The position numbers and the translations under genes were made by a program. A DNA stretch of 64,000 bases from Harmonia axyridis (Eukaryota > Arthropoda > Insecta > Coleoptera > Coccinellidae): the NCBI RefSeq assembly GCF_914767665.1, contig NC_059501.1, positions 50,034,798 through 50,098,797 of the forward strand, in the 5' to 3' direction. The notes beneath the pieces are model-generated. The model did not search any database and was not told the DNA's origin. It saw only the letters and a program-made list of their open reading frames with translations. Of the stretch, positions 56,154-64,000 are shown piece after piece (within the stretch, counting starts at the first letter, position 1; every line of letters begins with the position of its first letter).

Positions 56154-57750
56154 TGCCTTGCAAGTGTTTTTTGTGTGGTTTCACTTATATTGTAGGAGGT
56201 GAAATTAGTCTTCACAGCTGAGTTCCATCCCATAGGCGTGCAGAATCCTGTTTTTTTTTCCTTAGAGCATATATTCAGTTATAATTAAAAACAATCCAAA
56301 ACTAATTTATACGACTAATTAATGTTTTTTTTAAGACTTCCATCGAATCAACTTGAACGAGAAAAATGGTTGCAGAGAATTTCTTGGAACTGACCGAAGT
56401 TGGAGAAAAAAATTTTTTCTTTGCTCAAATCACTTCCCTGAGGATTGCTTTCGACTAATGATCCTATGAAAGAGGCTTATACCAGGAAGTTTGCCTTCTC
56501 CTTCTGAAATCAAATTGGAAATACCTCTATAAGTTGTAACGAGAACTTATTTTCATAATTTTTCGTATTTATTATAATTCCATGCAATGAAAATCTTCCT
56601 CAGAATATCATCATCTAATATAAAAAAATTTGTAGGACCTACTCAGAAGGGAATGGAACTATTGAAGCACAGGACAGAATCTGATTCTAAAACACAAGAG
56701 AGATTTGAGACTTCAGCTACTTTTAACTCTCCTTCAAAATGTGCATCTTCTAGCTCTAGTGACACTAAGAACCTAAGGCTTATCCAAGGAGGTTTGCCTT
56801 CGGAAATTAAATTGGAAATACCTCTGTAAGTTGTAACCAAAACTTTTTTTCATAATTTGTCATATTTCTTATAATTCCTTGCATTGAAAATCTTCCTCAG
56901 AATATTACCATATAACATAAAGCAATTTGCAGGACTCAGAAGGGAATGGAAGTATTGAAGAACAAGACTCTACGGAATCTCTATATGATTCTAAAATACA
57001 ATCTCCATCAAAAAAAATAATTGAGATTTGACACTCCAATTACCAATGATCCAGAAGAAACACTGACTTTAACCTCTCCTTCAAAATGTGCATCATTTAG
57101 CTCTAATGCCAATTCTTTCTCTGGGAAACGAAGAATATCCAAAATGAAGTAAGATATATCATAAAAGAAAACTCCATTTTAAATTCTGCTTTTCTAAGTC
57201 GAGACAGTTTTTCTCAAATCCCCGCTATATTGGAGACTATTCACATCGTCATTTGGAAAACCCTATGCTGCGAAAGAAATACTTTAGGTTGTCTCCAAGA
57301 ATCCTGTCCAATTTCAAGGTCAAAAATAAAATATTGTGTGTGTCCATCCTGAAGTCAAACAGCACCGAGTCAAAACTACATTTGAGAAAAATCTTGGGGT
57401 ATCTTTCCAATGCCTATAAATTTGTAGTTGATATCTATACTCAGGCTGAAAAGACATTTAGGTGGACAGAAAGAGTTTTTAATATATTCGATAAAAATTA
57501 TTCGAACTTGTTATTCCGTCTGGTTCTCACTACATTGAACAGTGTAGATCCAAAATTGTTCAATGTTTTCAATCAGCATCTGTTTGATGATGAACCAGAG
57601 ATAATCCATGGTCCTGCTATAACGAAAATGATTCTGGAAACTTATTTCAATTTCAGGATTCACCACGAATTGAGAAATCGACAGAGTGCAAAATTAGATT
57701 TGAATCGGTTGAGAAGTAGATTGACAAAAACTATATTTGAAAATCAATAG
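56154..57750 (+). pseudogene. Decayed THAP-domain gene
   Basis: Exon 1 starts at ATG 56154 (MPCKCFLCGF...GEISLH), the C-x2-C half of a THAP zinc finger. Its donor reads CACAG/CTGAGT, so GT is lost. The next exon (from 56336, after AAG) gives LPSNQLEREKWLQRI, then a +1 shift and CSNHFPEDCF, the second half, followed by a stop. Two copies of a ~300-bp unit follow (GLPSEIKLEIPL; donors CTATAAGT, decayed, and CTGTAAGT, intact). The last exon (57199-57750) is open: PRYIGDYSHRHLENPMLRKK, the segment that follows many THAP fingers, then an ~130-residue helical C-terminus ending KTIFENQ. THAP proteins bind DNA; a P-element origin is possible. Confidence 0.68.
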
Positions 57751-57757
57751 AATTTTC

Positions 57758-57916
57758 TAATAATGTTTGAAACCAATAATTTTATTTATACTGTAATTCT
57801 GTCATAAATATATACTGTTGTTTTATTGAACCGATAGATTTTTTTAATAATATTTGTAAACCAATTATTTATATTCTGTATTTCTGAGATAAATATATTC
57901 TGTTGTTTTTTCTAAT
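57758..57916. repeat. Tandem duplication downstream of the THAP gene
   Basis: Two ~75-bp units (57758 and 57841), each with CT(G)T(T)GTT and ATAAATATAT(A/T)CTGTTGTT. They lie where a 3' UTR would be. Confidence 0.7.
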
Positions 57917-58030
57917 GTCTTTTCTCTCTATTGCTACATTCATGACCTGTTTCCATATGATTGAATAATATACAGTAATATTTTCCTTATATCAAATCTA
58001 GGAAGTCTTCTGGACGCATTAGTAATATTA

Positions 58031-58031
<1 letters not shown>

Positions 58032-58100
<69 letters not shown>
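58032..58100. repeat. (TA)n microsatellite
   Basis: TA tract of about 68 bp. The flanking 57917-58031 and 58101-59050 show no gene; 58934-58943 (TACGCCACTG) matches the complement of the hAT-style end at 41393. Confidence 0.9.
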
Positions 58101-58102
<2 letters not shown>

Positions 58103-59189
58103 CTGAGAATATTATTGTACCCATAAAAGCAGAAAAAAGACATGAAATTGCAAAAAATGATTTTTATGTTTTAGAGAAAGATTGGATTTTTGTCAGTAAT
58201 TTTATTTATTTTATGAAAGTAGCAATACTGCATCATTTTGTCATGTTTCAACTTGATTCCAACCAAATAAAATATATTAATCATATAAAGTTATCGCTAG
58301 ACATAAATGCGTTGGCCCCTGTTCCACAAATTCTCAACAGTTTAAATATTATTTCCCTTCTCTGTGAGGGGCTGCCCTTATTATTTTTCTTTTATTATTT
58401 CAGTTGTAAATCTAGTGCTTAATCAAATATTTTTTTCTGAAAATACAAAATGGGGCCTAAGACAATTTAACTCAAATTTTCAGTAAATCATTGTTCATGA
58501 AAAATAGTTTTCACTAGTTTATTATGTTTTGAAGAAGTTGAATAAATTCAATTAAAATCCACCATCCTATCCTGCCATTCATTGTTGAATAAATCGTGCA
58601 ATCAGATTCATGAGAAATTTACAGAAAATATTTTATATGAGAAAATGCAACAGAAAAAAAGATTTCCTGCGAATTCCTACTGCCCTTCACATCTTAAGAA
58701 ATGGAAATAATAATTTGAGTGTTAAATTGAAATTCATACAGCAAAAAAGATTTTATCCGTATTTATGTTTAATAATTATCAGAAATCTTTTTTTCCTAAC
58801 TTCACAATGGCTAAATCATAAAACTGAGAAAAACATTGACCTTTTCTAATTACGAAAGAATTTTCATAAATAAATCACACTCTAAACTATTGTTGAGCAC
58901 CAATTGATTATTTCGAAATAAATCAAAATATGTTACGCCACTGCCATAGACGCCGGTGAGACAAGGAGTTACGAATGTTGGCATCCAAACAAATGCTTCA
59001 GTTACAAGGCGATTTCCATTCCTCTTATTAATGTTCTAAGATACCGAACGCAGTAATTGAAAATGAAAACCACTAGTAACCGCTCTGAAATTCTTGGCGA
59101 TATGCGGACCTCACCCAAAATGATATTCTATGCTCTATGCTTCATAATATTTTCTAAAAACATAACCTTTGTTGAAATTCCTAGTTCTG

Positions 59190-59232
59190 TTCATAGACCT
59201 AATATGGATATAATATGGATATTAGGTCTATG
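59190..59232. repeat. Short inverted repeat upstream of the LysM gene
   Basis: ATAGACCTAATAT and its complement flank ~14 bp, centred near 59212. It lies about 90 bp before the proposed start and may be a small regulatory or chance hairpin. Confidence 0.5.
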
Positions 59233-59316
59233 GTTCTGTTCTATAGTGTTTTTCAGTGTAATCTCTGGTGTTTTTGTTTTATATTCGCTATCTAGTTCGA
59301 AATTTTTTAAACTTTC

Positions 59317-60292
59317 ATGATGATGAAAAAAAGAAACAGGTATATTCTTCAAAGAAATACTCCAATGAATTATTAATACTTTTATTTGTATATTCTTTAG
59401 GTATAAATATAAAGAATGTGATGGAGAAAGTGATGAAGAAACAGAATTTTTTATCAAGTCAACGACGACAAGAAGAGAATTACCGTGTGTTGAAAAAAAT
59501 ATTCAAGAAGGAGATACTTTACAGTCTCTGGCTATACGACATTCTTGTACTGTAAGAATGATAATTATTCTAACATATGTTGGACATTGTAAATCAATAA
59601 AATTTTCGAAAGCTTCTAATTAAAAAGTTTTCTTGTTTCCTTGACATAATGGATATTAAAAGTGAATAGCAGACCTTAGGTTCATAAAAATAATATGATT
59701 TTGTTCTTCATTCAATTCTAATTGTCCCAACTCAGCTAGCTTCTTTTCAACAGTTTGAAGATTTATGTGATATTAAATTTGAAAATGTTTTTAGATTGAA
59801 GAGATCAAGAGGCTCAATAACATACATAAGGAAAATGAAATATTTGCAAGAAATGTTATAAAAGTGCCTCTTAAAGTACTCTCTGAAGCTTTAGCTCCTA
59901 TACATACAAGTGGATCTACAACACCTGAAAATAAACTTCTCGATATTGAATCTCCTAATATCGATCCGATAGATATCAATTTGAAAATAGAACAACAAAG
60001 TGCAACTCATGAAACTAAGGTTAATGAAATTATATTCAACAGTCAAATTTCCCAGAAGCCCATTGATATCAATCTGGATGAAGTAGATATCAATGATGAA
60101 GAAGAGCAACTTATATCTTCTACCAAGTCATCTGACATTTTAGGATCTTTGTTGACCTGTAATGGGATTGATGGTGACATATCTTTTGTTGGATTGATTA
60201 TATTCATTGTTGTTTTGATATTTGCAGTTCCTTTAATTTATGTATTTTATATAGCAGAACACCTTGAAAAATATCATCATTATCAAACATGA
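59317..60292 (+). CDS. LysM-domain membrane protein (LYSMD3/4-like), three exons
   Basis: Proposed exons 59317-59339, 59401-59551 and 59795-60292, joined in frame across GT-AG introns of 61 and 243 bp (GTATAT...TTTAG; GTAAGA...TTTTAG), give 223 residues. The LysM domain spans exons 2 and 3: EKNIQEGDTLQSLAIRHSCT, then IEEIKRLNNIHKENEIFARN and VIKVPL, a close match to the domain in LYSMD3/4. A long polar middle (IDINLKIEQQS, DINDEEEQL) leads to one membrane segment near the C-terminus (VGLIIFIVVLIFAVPLIYVF) and a short HLEKYHHYQT tail. Animal members are small membrane proteins of unclear role. The start is inferred: three ATG in a row follow an in-frame TAA. No lesion seen; exon 1 could also lie further upstream. 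Confidence 0.88.
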
Positions 60293-62530
60293 AATAATTC
60301 AGTTTTTCATTGATGATCTTTATTGTGATACTAGAAAGAATTTATGCTAAGTTGTGATTTCAAGGTTGGCAAAGATTAAAAATGCCTTTTTGGGTTGTTA
60401 TTTATATTTATTGATGTTGACATGTATTTGATTTATTCTCTATTATAGTTACATGGAACCAGTGAAAAATTTCACTATTTTTTTAAGGAAAAAAATTCTT
60501 TATCTGGAATGAAGTGTAGTATTATTACAAAACCTTACATTGGATCCACATATTGTATTTTATGAATATAAAGACATCACATGCCTCTTTTGATCCAAAC
60601 TATAGTGGAGACTTAAAGATATGTTCACACGGTAATATCCTCCTAGTAGATATTTGTGTATTCATTCATGGAGGACGAGAAGGGATAAACCTAGAATGAG
60701 TACTCACTTCTGTATTATACCTCTAATGTCCAGTTGCACCATTAGCCTAAACATTGATTACTTTCTGATTTCTTAATTTTAATAGAGAACAAGAAGGGAT
60801 AAACCTAGAATGAGTACTCACTTCTGTATTATACCTCTAATGTTGAGTTGCACCATTAGAGAGAGGAGAACTTATGAGTTTCCTTGATACTAACAGAGAT
60901 GCTACTGTGGGCAACCTGTCAAGAATCTAAAACCATTAAAAAAGGAAATTTATTACTCTGAGGTAGTCAAAATCATAAGAACGAAAGAAAACAAATCTTG
61001 ACATGATGTTTATATGTTATTGAATTGAATGAAATGTACATACTTTTTTCATATATTTCATTTCAAATAGCTTAATTAAATGATAAAATATATATGATGA
61101 AATTTGACCATCTCATATGTGAATCAGGAAAATTGAGAAATTTCAAACCATATTTCTTACTGAGATAGTAGGGATAGAACAGGATTCAATTTAACAATCA
61201 GTTGGACTCGTTAATATCTCAATGAAATGAAAGAAAGTATTTTTTTAGGAATCAACAAACCTCTTATTGGTTATAATGTGAAAATAAGTAATAATGATCA
61301 TTTCTATCAACTAAGATGTTTTGAGTTGAAATTCCTACTGCATTACAATTTTTAAATGGTGGTAATATTTCTTTTACTTGAGGTAGAAAGCTTTTCAATA
61401 TTTTTCATGGGAGTAAATAGAAGCAAATTCGGAATAATGTTTTTATTTTGAAAGGATTATCATCATAATGAAAATTTTCATCAGATAAAAGAGGATAACA
61501 TTCACTCATCTCATCCATGATTCAGAAGAATTTGAAATCTTCTTTTTAAAGCATCCAGGCTATCATTCACTTTCTAAAGTCACTATTTATTGAAACTGTT
61601 CATGACATGAATGATTGATTAAACTTGTATGAAAAATATAGGTACTATTTGTACTCGAGTTTTCTGTTTTTTATTGAAATGCTTGTATATTAGTTTCTAT
61701 TAAATTACATAAATTATTTTGCCCATAACAGCTTTAACTCACTCACTAAAAGCATTTTTGCATGAAATTATTTTTAATTTGTGAATTTTAAAATTTTATT
61801 GCATTCTATTATTATCTTCAAGGGGGTAAGAGATGAATAAATTCTTGAAGTTACTCTTCTGAATATATTTTTCAATTAAATACTCAGTAAAAATTCTATA
61901 AAGCAATTGGAATTTATTAGATTTTTGGATTACTCATTGAAGAACAAAACACAGATATAACAATACTTAATTTCAATATAGAATATAAATAAGCTATAGA
62001 TGCAATGCCAAGACTTTGTTTAGCAATCCAATCATAAAATAATTCTCTCTTCATAGATTTATATAATCCTCATGATCACCACTGTCAAAACAAAACATCC
62101 AGGTAAAAATCCAAATATCCAGCATTCAAAATAGTGCTCCTTCTACTTTTACCCTTGAATATACTTGAAAAACATTTTGTTTTCTTTCTAGAGTCCACTG
62201 TTGAATAATGCTGGCATTTTCAAATAACCAAGTTTCCTCCAGATAAATGAATTTCACATTTTGTTGCAAATATTCTCTGTATTCACCATAAAATCGTACT
62301 CAACTCATTATATTTTTCTGTTTATCAATAAGAATTTTCCTTTTATTAACTGTTTTGAACTTGTAACCAATTACGTTTATGTAATGTTGTCTTTGATTGA
62401 TTAAAATCCAGATGCTTTTTGGTCAATTTTCATCCAGGCTGATATATTGGTTGCTTTTGGCTCGGGTTTTGGTAACAATCAAATCATTCAATGATTCTTT
62501 GAAGGTGAAATCGTATTGCACAGGTTTTCT
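60293..62530. other. Intergenic AT-rich DNA
   Basis: Nothing coding recognised. It holds the tandem duplication at 60675-60860 and a short repeat at 61363-61440 shared with 51219-51300. Confidence 0.5.
60675..60860. repeat. 114-bp-period tandem duplication
   Basis: AGAAGGGATAAACCTAGAAT to GTTGCACCATTAG (about 72 bp) is repeated almost exactly at 60789-60860; the spacer between them is unique. Confidence 0.85.
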
Positions 62531-62534
62531 TCCA

Positions 62535-62720
62535 CTAATAATAATAAATAATCTTTATTTCAAAACAATTCAAGTTACAAAAAAGAAGAGAAATGAAACA
62601 GTGTCAAAAAAGAAATGTCCCAAATTAAAACCCGATACTGACCAATCAAAAGCGATGTGTAACCGAGTATGATCGTGCAAAGTCGTGAAACAAAACACGA
62701 AACGTTTACTGGAATAAATT
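62535..62720 (-). repeat. LINE-like 3' tail
   Basis: TAATAATAATAAATAATCTT followed by TATTTCAAAAC resembles the ends of the LINEs at 32221 and 53240. No recognisable ORF2 residues follow, so only the tail is called. Confidence 0.4.
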
Positions 62721-63504
62721 CGAATATTTGAAATAGAGAGAGAGTTTATTGGTATTTCAATTACAAGAATTGCTTCCATAGATCATAAATATAATGAAAG
62801 ATATACATATATAGGTACATAATGGCACAAAACTCATAAATAATAAATAACAAGAATCTTAATTTGTTGATAGCGCTACCTACAGTTGACATAACGAAGC
62901 TTAACTAATATTCTCAAAATTGGCAAAACAAAAGCTAATCAGTCCATACACCTGGTTTAAAGACATCTTACTTAGAAGCAAAATTCGTAAAGCTAGTATT
63001 AAGATGCATAGAATCCCTGGTGCATAGACAAATAAAGATAATAATTTTTTCATGCCCTGGTGTGTGTACTGATTCGATTTTGTTTCAGGCTTTTTGAGGT
63101 GTTGCTTTGGTGTTCTGGTTCACCAGAGTTCTGTAAAGTGGCGCTCTTCAGAAATTTTTGAATTCCCGCTATCTGACTGGCACCGTTTGAAAATGAAATA
63201 CTGATTTTTATGCGGGTACGCGCACTTGTCGCAATCGTACATGTGTGCACACAGAGAAAAGCTAGTCTATGGTTGATGGCGGTATGTCAGTTCTGTTTTA
63301 GACAAAGAGCAGATAAGATATATACCAAGCTATTAACCGTCTTTATAATCTATTATAATATAATTCAGTATTAATTTATTATTAATTAATACTCAAAAGT
63401 GTCTATTAAATATAGTTCTCTATATCTAAATTGTAGATTAATTACGAGAACCACTTTGTTATCGTTTTAGATCCTTACAGCACTTCTATATTTCACCTAA
63501 GGCC

Positions 63505-63760
63505 TTAAATATTATTATTAATAGTCTTTATTCTCATAATCGACATATGCTCATATTCATACTCATACTCGTTTATTTCCCTCAAAACTTTACAGGGTAG
63601 GTCAATTGCGTTGCCATTCTGAGGAAGAAGTAAACTTTTCTCCGTTCTGTAGCATAGATGTTTTGCGAATATTGTGTGGATTCGGAGGTTAACCGTTGTT
63701 CTTACCACGTGTAGTCTTGAGTTTTATTGGAAAAATTAAATATTAGTAATTAATACTAGT
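63505..63760 (-). pseudogene. Possible LINE 3' fragment
   Basis: The minus strand ends in ATTATTATTAATAGTCTTTATT, a LINE-type tail. The frame 63708-63505 reads TTVNLRIHTIFAKHLCYRTE and KSLLLPQNGNAIDLPCK, which has the look of an ORF2 C-terminus but no diagnostic motif. 62721-63500 shows nothing coding. Confidence 0.4.
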
Positions 63761-64000
63761 GGAAATCCTTGTTGAGATTAATTTTCATATCTTACTAAAT
63801 CTTTGTGATACAAAATTTAAGTGAGGTAGGCAACTACTGGGATTATTAACATCTTTAACAGAGGTGTTATCTTTGAAGCCGATAGAACTTTTGTTTTTTG
63901 ATGGATTGGAATTCAGGGGGGTCTGAGGACCCCCCTGTATCGCTTATCTCCCCCCCGAGATCGCCTATGTCCCCTAGAACCATAGGTTTACTAACCCCAA
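63761..64000. other. Terminal region with C/G-rich hairpin
   Basis: No gene. 63915-63943 contains CAGGGGGGTCTGAGGAC and CCCCCCTG, an inverted pair near a further C-run; it resembles the G-run ends of hAT-like repeats. Confidence 0.4.

Noticed and set aside
41393..58943. CAGTGGCGTA (41393) and TACGCCACTG (58934) as ends of one 17.5-kb element
   Set aside because: The distance is too great and the intervening sequence contains unrelated loci; more likely two separate relics.
59057..59320. 87-residue frame with membrane-like segments upstream of the LysM exons
   Set aside because: Its stop falls before the proposed start and its frame does not join exon 2; it is more likely 5' flanking DNA with chance hydrophobicity.

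Overview
The window is AT-rich eukaryotic DNA that looks like an insect genome, possibly a beetle; the order is not settled by the sequence. The evidence is the set of transposable elements (mariner, Tigger, DUF4817-type TA-target elements, Penelope-like elements, an R4/Dong-like LINE, a Copia element with a half-initiator-tRNA type primer site) and one compact host gene with short introns. No rRNA, tRNA, CRISPR array or bacterial-type operon was seen. Most of the 64 kb is mobile DNA, much of it nested.

Layout, left half. 1-950 is the reverse transcriptase of a LINE on the minus strand, cut by the window edge. 964-3227 is a nearly intact Tigger/pogo transposon. 3266-7875 is a very young Ty3/Gypsy element whose two 835-bp LTRs differ at about 2 positions; its only ORF joins a DEK-like domain, Gag, protease and the integrase tail, with no reverse transcriptase. 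7934-10038 is a TA-flanked element (family A/D/E/F, termini CAGGGTGAGTC). 10133-10753 is a 207-bp-arm inverted repeat with Penelope-type tail motifs. 10980-19358 is a DNA element with CCCAGCAAAC ends. It hosts a small MITE and a Copia element (13491-18727), and the Copia is itself interrupted by a truncated LINE.

Middle. 19359-20280 is a truncated Penelope-like element with a GIY-YIG domain. 20333-21852 is a long foldback element. 21859-37851 holds three more copies of the CAGGGTGAGTC family (D, E, F), two of which keep exon 1 of a DUF4817-type transposase. Copy F carries an almost full-length 4.06-kb LINE. 37852-40657 is a decayed Gypsy fragment. 42520-43728 and 50022-51218 are two copies of a 1.2-kb dispersed repeat. 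Between them lie a decayed mariner (46186-47445) and another foldback with a DUF4817-like exon (47446-49621).

Right part. 53240-54000 is the tail of a LINE related to the one in F. 54900-56026 is a hAT-type MITE with an 8-bp target duplication, just upstream of a decayed THAP-type gene (56154-57750). 59317-60292 is a three-exon host gene for a LysM-domain membrane protein (LYSMD3/4-like), the only clearly functional host gene. The rest is non-coding with small duplications and LINE tails.

The most interesting items are the RT-less Gypsy element with a DEK-like Gag and duplicated tRNA-Pro-type primer sites; the repeated finding of Penelope tails as inverted pairs with hammerhead-like cores; and the DUF4817 transposase exons that link several foldback/MITE families ending in TATA-CAGG.
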